Source of the DNA: CAZMRF01 sp964568735
GTDB taxonomy: Bacteria; Acidobacteriota; Polarisedimenticolia; JACPZX01
Assembly: GCA_964568735.1 (NCBI GenBank)
Contig: CAZMRF010000062.1
Span: forward strand, 1 to 30,856
DNA: 30,856 nucleotides
Reading direction: 5' to 3'
A program made the translations under genes and the position numbers. Numbering within the stretch: position 1 is the first letter of the stretch; each line of letters opens with the position of its first letter. Below the pieces are notes generated by a model, which was not told the DNA's origin, did no database searches, and worked only from the letters and a program-made list of their open reading frames with translations. This document shows, piece after piece, positions 7,647 to 15,373 of the stretch.

Positions 7647-8711
7647 ATGCCTGCGTCGCCGGCCTCCCAGGCCCTCTTCGAGGGCGCGCGCCGCTTCACG
7701 CCGGTGCGCGCCGCGGGGATCGCCGCGCTGCTGCTCGCGGCGCTCGTTGTCGTGGCCGCGGCCTCGGTCCTCATCGGAAGCAGCGACGTGGGGCTGGGCG
7801 ACCTTGTCGCCCTCGTGAGCGGAACCGCCACGCCGCAGGCCCGCGTGATCCTCACGGAAGTGCGCCTGCCGCGGGTCCTCCTTGCGATCGCCGTCGGCGC
7901 GGCGCTGGCCGCGGCGGGAGCCGCGCTCCAGTCGATACTCCGCAACCCGCTCGCCGATCCCTACGTGCTGGGCGTCTCGGGCGGCGCCGGCCTCGGCGCG
8001 ATCCTGACCTCCTCGGCCGCGGCCGGCGCATCGGCGCTGGCCGCGGCGATCCGCCCCGCCGCCGCCTTCGCCGGAGCGCTCCTGGCGGTCCTCGCGCTCC
8101 TGGCGCTTGCGCGCCTGCGGGGGCGGCGCAGCCCCGAAGCGATGCTTCTCATGGGATCCGTCATCAACGCGACCTCCATCGCGCTCATCCTGTTCGTGAT
8201 CAGCGTGGCCGACATCAGCCGGTACCAGGGGGTCATGTACTGGCTGGTCGGGAACCTCTCGCCTCCCTCGGGCGCGGTGCTCGCGGTCGTCGGCATCGCC
8301 GTCGCAGGCGGCGTCGCCGTGCTGACGCTCCACGGCGGCCAGCTCAACCTGCTCTCCGCCGGGGAGGAGACGGCGGAGCAGCTCGGCTCTCCCGTGGCTC
8401 GCGTGCGCATCACGGCGATCCTGGCTGCCTGCCTCGTCACATCGGCGGCCGTGTCGGTCTCCGGCCTCGTCGGATTCGTGGGACTGATGGTCCCCCATCT
8501 CGCCCGGAGCTGGTTCGGACCCGACAACCGGATCCTGGTTCCGGCCTCGGCGCTCCTCGGGGGCGTGATCCTGACGGCCGCCGACACGGCGGCCCGTACG
8601 CTCGTCGCGCCGACACAGCTCCCCGTCGGCGTGATCACCGCCCTCGCAGGCGGCCCCTTCTTCCTGTGGCTCTTCTCCCGGCGCGACCCGTCGGCCGGCG
8701 GGTGGAGGTAG
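7647..8711 (+). CDS. btuC: FecCD/BtuC-family ABC permease, probably for cobalamin
   Basis: The 354-residue protein is strongly hydrophobic, with about ten membrane segments, and would form the inner-membrane channel for an iron-complex or corrinoid importer. The family signature runs from about residue 73 (RLPRVLLAIAVGAALAAAGA) through LQSILRNPLADPYVLGVSGG. Late features include AEQLGSPV, the cytoplasmic coupling region, followed by SVSGLVGFVGLMVPHLAR and LPVGVITALAGGPFFLWLF. The family also carries haem and siderophores; the cobalamin assignment rests on the riboswitch-controlled receptor operon nearby, so it is inference. The ATPase gene follows after 12 bases. No substrate-binding protein gene lies next to it. 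Confidence 0.88.
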   Translation: MPASPASQALFEGARRFTPVRAAGIAALLLAALVVVAAASVLIGSSDVGLGDLVALVSGTATPQARVILTEVRLPRVLLAIAVGAALAAAGAALQSILRNPLADPYVLGVSGGAGLGAILTSSAAAGASALAAAIRPAAAFAGALLAVLALLALARLRGRRSPEAMLLMGSVINATSIALILFVISVADISRYQGVMYWLVGNLSPPSGAVLAVVGIAVAGGVAVLTLHGGQLNLLSAGEETAEQLGSPVARVRITAILAACLVTSAAVSVSGLVGFVGLMVPHLARSWFGPDNRILVPASALLGGVILTAADTAARTLVAPTQLPVGVITALAGGPFFLWLFSRRDPSAGGWR

Positions 8712-8723
8712 CCGGATGTCCGG

Positions 8724-9578
8724 ATGCCGGGGAGCGCGATCGTGATGCAGAACGAGAGCCGGGCATCGTCAGTGGATCGCACTCGCAGAATCACCGTGGG
8801 GATTGCCGTCGAGGCCGCGGGTCTCTCTTTCGGCTATGGATCCCACCGCCTCTTCGATGGGCTGCGACTCTCGCTGGCCGCGGGTGAGATGGCGGGGATC
8901 ATCGGCGCCAACGGCTCGGGGAAGACGACGCTGCTCAAGCTGATCTCCGGCGTGCTGAGGCCATCCGGCGGCAGCCTCACCGCCGGGGGAGTCGAGGTGA
9001 GCAGGATCCCGCCTCCCGCGAGGGCTCGCAGGATCGCCGTCGTGCCTCAGGAGTCACGACTCGTCTTCGACTTCACCGTCCTGGAGGTCGTCTTGATGGG
9101 GCGGGCAGCGCGGCTGGGCTGGGTCGGCGTGGAGAGCCGGGATGATCTCGAGGCGGCCCGCCACGCGCTGCTGCGAACCGGCATCCTGGATCTCGCAGCC
9201 CGTCCCATGAGCGCCCTGAGCGGAGGCGAGCGCCAGCTCGCCTTCGTGGCCCGGGCGCTCGCGCAGGAGCCGGGCCTGCTCCTCCTCGACGAGCCGACGG
9301 CGTGGCTGGACATCCGCCACCGCGCGGAGACTTACCGGATACTCGAGGAGCTGAACCGGCAGGAGGGGCTGACGGTCCTGACCACCTCGCACGACATCAA
9401 CCTCGCCGCGAGGCACTGCCCACGCCTCATCCTCTTGAAGCAGGGAAAGATCCTGGCCGACGGCCCCACCCGGGAAGTCTTCCGCGCCGATCTTCTCTCG
9501 GAGCTCTACGACACCCCGCTCCGGATCCTGGAGGATCCGGTGACGGGCTCAGGGCTGGCGCTCCCTGCGTCCCGCTGA
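8724..9578 (+). CDS. btuD: ABC transporter ATPase, BtuD/FecE type
   Basis: This 284-residue ATPase powers the permease encoded just upstream. Walker A is GANGSGKT (residues 61-68), the signature motif is LSGGERQ (165-171), Walker B is LLLLDEP (185-191), and the switch histidine is in TTSHDIN. The D-loop is AWLDIRH, typical of the iron-siderophore and vitamin B12 subgroup. The N-terminal 30 residues before VEAAGLSFGYG are not family-like, so the start could be the ATG at 8745. A substrate of cobalamin is inferred from context. Iron-siderophore import is the main alternative. Confidence 0.9.
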   Translation: MPGSAIVMQNESRASSVDRTRRITVGIAVEAAGLSFGYGSHRLFDGLRLSLAAGEMAGIIGANGSGKTTLLKLISGVLRPSGGSLTAGGVEVSRIPPPARARRIAVVPQESRLVFDFTVLEVVLMGRAARLGWVGVESRDDLEAARHALLRTGILDLAARPMSALSGGERQLAFVARALAQEPGLLLLDEPTAWLDIRHRAETYRILEELNRQEGLTVLTTSHDINLAARHCPRLILLKQGKILADGPTREVFRADLLSELYDTPLRILEDPVTGSGLALPASR

Positions 9579-9587
9579 CGAGGTGCC

Positions 9588-9608
9588 AGCCCGTTCCGGC
9601 TCCGGGCT
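9588..9608. terminator. possible bidirectional hairpin between convergent genes
   Basis: AGCCCG (9588-9593) and CGGGCT (9603-9608) form a six-pair GC-rich stem between the btuD stop and the convergent ATPase gene. There is no T-run on either strand, so intrinsic termination is uncertain. Confidence 0.3.
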
Positions 9609-9611
9609 GCG

Positions 9612-10808
9612 CTATAGATCCCGCCATCGGTAGACAACGACACCTTCCCTCCGGAAACACTTGTCTCCCGCATAGACGAGCGCCGCCGGTGCATCCGGAT
9701 CCTGCACGAGGGCACGCCAGAAGCGGATGCCGGCAAGGAAATCGCTCGCCATCGTTTCGGCTGACTTGATCTCGATCGGTGTCAGCTTTCGGCCATCCTC
9801 GATCAGAACATCGATCTCGTGCCCCGACGAGTCGCGCCAGAAGTACAGGTCAGGCTCCTCCCCGCGGTGCAGGTAGTTCTTGAGCAGCTCCGACACGACG
9901 AAGGATTCGAAGATGCCGCCACGCATGGCATGAAGCTGCAGATCCTCCGGGGAGCGTATGCGCAGCAGATAGCAGAGCAGGCCGGTGTCGAGGAAATAGA
10001 GCTTCGGGGCCTTGATGAGGCGCTTGCTGAAGTTCCGATGGTGGGGACGCAGCAAGTACACCAGGAAGCTCGCCTCGAGGATCGAGAGCCAGCGCCTCGC
10101 CGTCGTGTGCGTGATGCCTCCATCGCTGGCCATGGAGCTGAGATTGAGAAGCTGCCCGTTCCGGCCCGCACACAGACGGATGAATCGCCCAAAGGCTTCG
10201 ATGTCGCCGACGTTGAGGATCTCCCGGACATCTCTCTCGACATAGGTGCGGTCGTAGTCGCGCAACCAGGGCTGTGGATCGAGATTCTTGTCGTGAATCC
10301 TCGGATAGAAGCCGCGGAAGAGGAGATCCATGGCGGCGGAAGGGTAGTCGGCCTTTCTCCGTGGGAGCTCGCGTCCCAGAGTTGAAATGCTGATCGGCCT
10401 GCGCCCCATGAGCTCGCTCAACGAGAGCGGCAGCAGGTGGAGAATCGCACAGCGGCCGGCCAGGGACTGGCTCACGGACCTGAGCAGGAGGAAATTCTGC
10501 GAGCCGCTCAGAATGAAACGGCCCGGCCTGTCATCGTCATCGACCAGTGTCTGGATGTAGGAGAAAAGGTCAGGGACTCGCTGCACCTCGTCGAGGATTG
10601 CCGGGCCGGTGAATCGGGAAAGGAATCCCCGGGGATCTTCCAGAGCGAAGGAGCGCTCGTCGGGGCTTTCCAGCGAGGCGTAGGCGTGGCGGGGAAAGGC
10701 GGCCTTGACCAGAGTCGTCTTGCCGGACTGCCGCGGCCCCGTGAGCGTCACCACGGGGTGCTTCCTGGCCGCCTTCTGGAGGACTTTCTGGAGCGCTCGT
10801 GGGATCAT
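9612..10808 (-). CDS. AAA+ ATPase with C-terminal DUF4143 domain
   Basis: The 398-residue protein has an AAA_14-type ATPase domain. Walker A is GPRQSGKTT (residues 24-32), Walker B is AILDEVQ, and a sensor-like segment reads FILSGSQNF. The second half matches DUF4143 character, with RDYDRTYVERDVREI and FLDTGLLCYLLRI and a nuclease-like GHEIDVLIEDGRKLTPIEIKS. The E-x-D...E-I-K pattern resembles the PD-(D/E)xK nuclease fold. Family members are widespread, often singly encoded and mobile, and their role is poorly known. It is a stand-alone gene with its own promoter and a perfect inverted repeat over the -10 region. It has no ribosome-binding site. Function beyond ATP use is unknown. Confidence 0.9.
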   Translation of the reverse strand: MIPRALQKVLQKAARKHPVVTLTGPRQSGKTTLVKAAFPRHAYASLESPDERSFALEDPRGFLSRFTGPAILDEVQRVPDLFSYIQTLVDDDDRPGRFILSGSQNFLLLRSVSQSLAGRCAILHLLPLSLSELMGRRPISISTLGRELPRRKADYPSAAMDLLFRGFYPRIHDKNLDPQPWLRDYDRTYVERDVREILNVGDIEAFGRFIRLCAGRNGQLLNLSSMASDGGITHTTARRWLSILEASFLVYLLRPHHRNFSKRLIKAPKLYFLDTGLLCYLLRIRSPEDLQLHAMRGGIFESFVVSELLKNYLHRGEEPDLYFWRDSSGHEIDVLIEDGRKLTPIEIKSAETMASDFLAGIRFWRALVQDPDAPAALVYAGDKCFRREGVVVYRWRDL

Positions 10809-10815
10809 GGTGTAG

Positions 10816-10836
10816 TTTGAATTTCAGATATTCAAA
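10816..10836. promoter_or_regulatory. perfect inverted repeat, candidate operator
   Basis: TTTGAAT (10816-10822) and ATTCAAA (10830-10836) are separated by seven bases. The repeat covers the downstream half of the -10 box and the start-site region of the ATPase promoter, eight bases before the start codon. It would be well placed to bind a dimeric repressor. The AT-rich run stands out sharply in GC-rich surroundings. Confidence 0.55.
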
Positions 10837-10862
10837 TTACAAAGACCTTGGCCTGCTGTCAA
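10834..10862 (-). promoter_or_regulatory. strong sigma70-type promoter for the DUF4143 ATPase
   Basis: On the minus strand TTGACA (10862-10857, consensus) is followed by a 17-base spacer and TAATTT (10839-10834). The start site would be near 10827, about 20 bases before the ATG at 10808. Confidence 0.65.
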
Positions 10863-10906
10863 GAGGGCCTCCAGGAGCCGGCGCTCAGCGAGGGCGCGTG
10901 TGCGAA

Positions 10907-11524
10907 CTATCTCTGCGCGGCGGGGAGGGGCTCGGGCCGGATGACCTCCGGAGGCCGCAGGGTCCGGAAGCTGAGGTCGGCCTCGACGAGGATCCGGTCG
11001 TCGAGGACCTTCAGCGATTTCAGCAGCCCGTCGATGCTGAACTGCACCTCGTCGTTGCCGGCCGGCTGGGAAAAGGTCTGGGGGATGGGGTAGGGGTCGA
11101 CGTACTTCGCCAGATCGATCTTCCCGAAGAGGGGGATCTCGAGGGGGAGGCTCGCGAGGTAGGCCATCCAGGCCTTCTTCTCCTCGTCCCAGCGGAGGCC
11201 GATGGCGATCGTCACGACCATCTCGATCGGCATGGGCTGCCCGCGGCAGTCGAGCGTGAGCCAGACCTTGCCGTCCTGGAAGCGCACGTTCCTCGGGTTG
11301 GACAGGGTGAGGACCTCGTTCAGCTCGCCTTTCCCCACCTCGACGTCGTAGGGTGTGACGGCGCGGAGGAAGCTCTGCACGGCGGCGGCGTCCACGCTGA
11401 AGGTCGTATCGCCCGCTCGCGGGGCGCCCACGAGGGAGGCCGCGAGCGCCAGACAGATGACCACGATTCGGAGCCGGTCCCGCGATCGGTGCCGTTCCGC
11501 CGGATGCCTCAGCAACGTCGTCAA
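10907..11524 (-). CDS. small exported protein, last gene of the cobalamin-riboswitch operon
   Basis: The 205-residue protein starts at TTG 11524, with GGAGG at 11534-11530 five bases upstream. A basic N-terminus and hydrophobic segment (about residues 18-34, ending VGAPRAG) form a probable signal peptide. The mature part is predicted to be beta-rich and includes VEVGKGELNEVLTLSNPRN, LTLDCRGQPMPIEMVVTIA and a C-terminal FSIDGLLKSLKVLDDRILVEADL. No family is recognised. The pattern of repeated amphipathic strands suggests a lipid-binding or periplasmic sandwich fold, but this is a guess. It lies 28 bases after the propeller lipoprotein gene in the same direction, so it is likely part of the same transcript. 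Confidence 0.75.
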   Translation of the reverse strand: MTTLLRHPAERHRSRDRLRIVVICLALAASLVGAPRAGDTTFSVDAAAVQSFLRAVTPYDVEVGKGELNEVLTLSNPRNVRFQDGKVWLTLDCRGQPMPIEMVVTIAIGLRWDEEKKAWMAYLASLPLEIPLFGKIDLAKYVDPYPIPQTFSQPAGNDEVQFSIDGLLKSLKVLDDRILVEADLSFRTLRPPEVIRPEPLPAAQR

Positions 11525-11552
11525 GCCTTCCTCCTTCCAGGGTGAGGCGGCA

Positions 11553-13190
11553 TCATCTGAACTCGAGCAGATCCCGCGTCAGGATGGCCACGGAAACGGG
11601 CGGGAGCGAGAGCGGGATTCTCACGACGCCCGTGCCGGTCGCCGCGTCGAGCACGCGGAGCCCGGGGTTGTTCGTGTCGTGCTCGGCCACGAGCAGATAG
11701 CCGTCCCCATCGTAACGGATCTCGGGGATGAAGGCCGAGGTGGAGAGAAGGACGTTCCCGATCGCTCCTGTCGCCGGATGGAAGGCCACGAGGCTGTTCG
11801 AGCCCGTATCGGTGACGACCACCATGTAGCCGATGTCCTCCCCGGCCACGGCGACTCCCGAGATGTTGCCTCCCGCATCGTCGTCGTCCACGAGGAGCCC
11901 TAGGCTCGTCATCGTCACAGGGTCGATCACCTCGATCCCTCCCGACAGGCTGCGCGGCAGAAGGCCCGGGAAGATCCCGGCGTCGGCCAGGTAGACCTCG
12001 CCCGTGGCGGGATGTACGGACGGAGGGCCGAAGGGGTTCTGGCCGGCGAGAGTCAGGACCGAGATGACCGAGTCGTCAGCGGGGTCGATGAAGGCGGCCA
12101 GCCCCGGGCCGTAGTCCCGGAAGGACGAATCGATGTTCTGCATCGTGACCAGGACGTGCCCTCCCGCCTGTACGATCCGGTCTGGGCGCGCCGTTGCGCT
12201 TGCGTTCGTGGCCCACGCCGCGAGGGGGATGCGCCCGAGAACGTCCCCCGTGTTCGGGTCGGCGACGAGGACGTCGTCGAAGGCAGGCTCGTAGCGCGTG
12301 ACATAGAGCCTGCCGGGCGCGGCCAGGAGCGCGTCGTGGGGGTTGCTTCCGTTTCCCGTCGAGAACTGGAGCGCCGTGAGGAAGTCCCGGTCACGATCGA
12401 GCACCTGGACGTTGTCGTTCGAGAGCCGGTTCACGATGAAGGGGAGATCCCCCGAGGATGCGGCCACGGGATCCCCGCTGATCAGCTCGGCGTCCCGCCT
12501 GACCTCGAAGCTCACGTCCGGAGTGCCTCCGAAGCGCACGGTGATGATCGTTGCGGTGCCGTTGATTCCGAAATCGCTCGCCGCGACGAGGTAGCTGCGC
12601 TGGCGGATCCCTTCCCAGGCCCCCTCGTCCACCATGTTGGAGAGGCGCGCCAGGCCGGTGATCGTCCTCCCCTCCGGAGAGAGGGTTCCGTGCAGCTCCA
12701 CATAGAGCGCGAGCATTCCGATCGTGACGGGGCCGAAGGGGAAGAGATCGAGCGTTTCCCCGCGGAGAGTGCCCGCGACGGGCATGGGTGAGTTCGGGTC
12801 GAAGGTCCGGACGACGCCCCCGACCCGCGCCTCCAGGATCCTCGCCTCTCCGGTGATTTCACCGGGAGGTGCGCCGGGGAGGGGAGGCTCGAACTCGACT
12901 TCCAGGTCGAGCTCCAGGCCGGTCGCATTGAGATCTGGGAACTCGAGGCCCGGGTAGAGAGCCTCGAGGTCGTATACGGCGGCGATAGGAGAGGCAGCTC
13001 GCTTGCCGGACCCGAAATTGAAATCGCTGCCGCAACCCGTCCCGAGGAGCGCGAGGCTGGGAATCAACAGGAGGAGGATCGGGGATCGTCCGCAGGCCGC
13101 CAGGATCTGCAGGGACCGTGGTGTTCGCGCCCCTCCATCATGCAGGGGCGCCGTGCCTCCAGGCCATGTCGCTGGCGCGCGCGCGGTCAA
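11553..13190 (-). CDS. lipoprotein with predicted C-terminal beta-propeller, BtuG-like candidate
   Basis: The 545-residue protein starts at TTG 13190, overlapping the btuB stop (TTGA). A hydrophobic stretch ends in SLALLGTGC, so Cys53 is probably lipidated, though Gly at -3 makes the lipobox imperfect. Residues about 60-230 form an unrecognised beta-rich domain. Residues about 245-545 show repeats typical of YncE-like beta-propellers: FIVNRLSNDNVQVLD, LYVTRYEPAFDDVLVADPNTGDVLG, VYLADAGI, MVVVTDTGSNSLVAFHPATG and LVAEHDTNNPGLRVLDAATG. Around 300 residues would fit about seven blades. In Bacteroides, BtuG is a surface lipoprotein with a seven-bladed propeller that captures cobalamin and docks on BtuB. 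Here the gene follows a BtuB-type receptor under a cobalamin riboswitch. The match is by architecture and context only; sequence relatedness is untested. Confidence 0.75.
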   Translation of the reverse strand: MTARAPATWPGGTAPLHDGGARTPRSLQILAACGRSPILLLLIPSLALLGTGCGSDFNFGSGKRAASPIAAVYDLEALYPGLEFPDLNATGLELDLEVEFEPPLPGAPPGEITGEARILEARVGGVVRTFDPNSPMPVAGTLRGETLDLFPFGPVTIGMLALYVELHGTLSPEGRTITGLARLSNMVDEGAWEGIRQRSYLVAASDFGINGTATIITVRFGGTPDVSFEVRRDAELISGDPVAASSGDLPFIVNRLSNDNVQVLDRDRDFLTALQFSTGNGSNPHDALLAAPGRLYVTRYEPAFDDVLVADPNTGDVLGRIPLAAWATNASATARPDRIVQAGGHVLVTMQNIDSSFRDYGPGLAAFIDPADDSVISVLTLAGQNPFGPPSVHPATGEVYLADAGIFPGLLPRSLSGGIEVIDPVTMTSLGLLVDDDDAGGNISGVAVAGEDIGYMVVVTDTGSNSLVAFHPATGAIGNVLLSTSAFIPEIRYDGDGYLLVAEHDTNNPGLRVLDAATGTGVVRIPLSLPPVSVAILTRDLLEFR

Positions 13191-15373
13191 AACGACGCCT
13201 CGAGCTTGAGGAAGATCGCCCTGCCCGGGAGGGGGTAGCGGGCAACGTCCACCACGCGCGTGTCGAAGAGGTTGACGACCTCCATCGTGCCGGTCGCGCG
13301 CTGTCCGAGCCTGAGCTTCACCCCTGCGTCGTGGAGGTACCTGGAGGGCAGGGTCGTGAGCTGCTGGCGGCTGGGGGGCAGGTTCGTGTTTCCGAGATCG
13401 TCGATCTGATTCTCACCGACGTAGGTGAAGCGGTGGAAGATCGTGAGAGGCCTAAGATCGAGAACTGCCGAGGTGGCGGCCTCCCTGCGGGGCACTCCGG
13501 CGAGGTCTTCTCCGCCCGCGAAGGTGTCGCTGCGATTCTCCGGCTTCTGAAGCGTGAGGTTGGCCGAGAGCGCGAGGCGTTCGAAGAGGCTTATCGACAC
13601 AGTCGCCTCGAGGCCTGTGACGCGGGCCTCGCCAACATTGACGGCTTTCACCTGGCGCGTGGGGAGCGTCCGGAAATGGATCAGCTCCTCGGTCCTGCTC
13701 TGGAAGCCGGAGATCTCGAGATGGAGATCACCCAGAGGGCCCATGTCGCCGCCGGCGAAGGTGAATCCAAGATCGGCGTTGATCCCATCCTCCGGCACCA
13801 GGTCGGGGTTGCCCACGAATGTCCCCGAGTTCCCGTAGAGCTCGAAGAGGCTGGGGATTCTGTACGAGCGGCCCACGTTCCCTCGCAGGCTCCAGCGCGG
13901 GGAGAGGACCCAGAGCGCGCCCAGCCGCCCGGAGAAGGCTGCGGGATCATCCGCGGCCTCCGGGGGTGCCCCGGCGCCGCCCGCCTCCTGGCCGTCCGTG
14001 CGGACGGCGTCAAACCTGATCGAGGGCGCGATGAGGAGTCGATCCGAGGCCATGTGGATCTCGTCCTCCGCCACGGCGGCGAGCGATGCCCTGGAGAGAT
14101 GGAGGGGTTCGACGGGCACGTCCAGTCGCTCGACGACCGAAGCCTCTTCCGCTCTCGGCTGGACGAGGAGCGTGATCCGGTGGGTGGATGACGGCTCGAT
14201 CGTGATGCCGAAGTTCCCTCCGAGCGCGCCGATTCGTGTCGTGTCGTCTTGCGGGAGGGCCGCCAGCGGATCCTCGGTGTCCGTGAAGCTCTGGGTGGAG
14301 TACTCCCCGTCGAGTACGGCCCGGGCCTGCACGATCCCCCCGGCGAGATTCTCCCAGTCCAACTCTGCGCGCAGGAAGCCGCGCGCGGCCTCTGCCGAGG
14401 CGCTCTCCGATCCCCAGGCGTCAATCCCGGGAACACCCTGGCGTCGTCCCATCCACTCGGCCGACAGCGTGAAGGTCCGGCCGGCCCCCGCGGGCGCCTC
14501 CCCCCGCGCGCGCAGGGCGGCGGACCAGCTCTCGTTGTTCACGCGCCGTCTGTACTCATCATCGCCGGCGGCGAAGGGGGTGGCGTTGTTGTCGAGGTAG
14601 TCGAAGTCGCCGCGCGTGGTCGAGCCCTCGCCCGAAAGGACCCATCTCATCGGCCCCGAGTCGATCATGGCCAGCCCCGTCGCCTCGGCCGATCCCCACG
14701 ATCCGTAGCCCAGGGTGGCGTGCAGGGCGTCCGCGTCATCGGGTCTCCTTGTCTTGATGTTGACGGCTCCCCCGATCGAGGAGACGCCGATCGAGGCGGG
14801 CGTGAAGCCGCGGTGGACCTCGATCGACTCGACGCCGGTGAGAGGGATGTCGGCCAGGTTCACGCCGCCTCCCAGCGGGCTGTTGAGCGGGATCCCGTCG
14901 ACGAGGACGGTGACCTGCTCGGGTGTACTCCCCCGGATGGAAACCGTCGCGAAGGAGTTGAGCCCTCCCCAGGAGCGGACGTGGACGCCGACGCTCGACC
15001 CCAGGAGATCGGCGAGACTCACGATCGTGCCCGGCCGCTCGCGGGGGCGGATCACGGTGACGAAGGAGGTCGGTGCTCCCTCCGCGATCGTGCCCTCACC
15101 GGTCACTTCGACGGTCTCCGTGCCCGCGTGGACCGGCTGATTCGGATCGCTCCCGCTTTCAACCTGCCCGCCCGACGCGCCTTCGTCCGCATGCGCCGGC
15201 GTCCAGACGAGTGCCGCGCACAGGATCATCACGCTCGAGAAGAGGATGCAGGCAGACCTTCGAGCGATACGGACGATCGCGTCTCCCGGCAGGATGCTCT
15301 GCGCAGCCTCAACGAGGGTCGCGTGCTCCGGCCCAATCCACGTCCCTTCGTTTCCGCCCACGCGCCCTCTCAT
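13187..15373 (-). CDS. btuB: BtuB-type TonB-dependent outer-membrane receptor for cobalamin
   Basis: The 728-residue protein carries a signal peptide (hydrophobic ILFSSVMILCAALVW, cleavage near AHADEG), a possible TonB box in TETVEVTGE, and a plug domain with LADLLGSSVGVHV, FATVSIRGSTPEQVTVLVDGIPLN and SIGGAVNIKTRR. A 22-strand barrel follows and the chain ends in Phe after FLKLEAS, the usual outer-membrane assembly signal. TonB receptors import cobalamin, siderophores or other ligands; the substrate is assigned from the cobalamin riboswitch controlling the operon. ATG at 15373 overlaps the upstream stop (ATGA), so it was preferred to ATG 15382. The downstream lipoprotein gene overlaps by four bases. 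Short VTVLVDGIPLNSPLGG is typical of BtuB-like plugs. Confidence 0.88.
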   Translation of the reverse strand: MRGRVGGNEGTWIGPEHATLVEAAQSILPGDAIVRIARRSACILFSSVMILCAALVWTPAHADEGASGGQVESGSDPNQPVHAGTETVEVTGEGTIAEGAPTSFVTVIRPRERPGTIVSLADLLGSSVGVHVRSWGGLNSFATVSIRGSTPEQVTVLVDGIPLNSPLGGGVNLADIPLTGVESIEVHRGFTPASIGVSSIGGAVNIKTRRPDDADALHATLGYGSWGSAEATGLAMIDSGPMRWVLSGEGSTTRGDFDYLDNNATPFAAGDDEYRRRVNNESWSAALRARGEAPAGAGRTFTLSAEWMGRRQGVPGIDAWGSESASAEAARGFLRAELDWENLAGGIVQARAVLDGEYSTQSFTDTEDPLAALPQDDTTRIGALGGNFGITIEPSSTHRITLLVQPRAEEASVVERLDVPVEPLHLSRASLAAVAEDEIHMASDRLLIAPSIRFDAVRTDGQEAGGAGAPPEAADDPAAFSGRLGALWVLSPRWSLRGNVGRSYRIPSLFELYGNSGTFVGNPDLVPEDGINADLGFTFAGGDMGPLGDLHLEISGFQSRTEELIHFRTLPTRQVKAVNVGEARVTGLEATVSISLFERLALSANLTLQKPENRSDTFAGGEDLAGVPRREAATSAVLDLRPLTIFHRFTYVGENQIDDLGNTNLPPSRQQLTTLPSRYLHDAGVKLRLGQRATGTMEVVNLFDTRVVDVARYPLPGRAIFLKLEASF

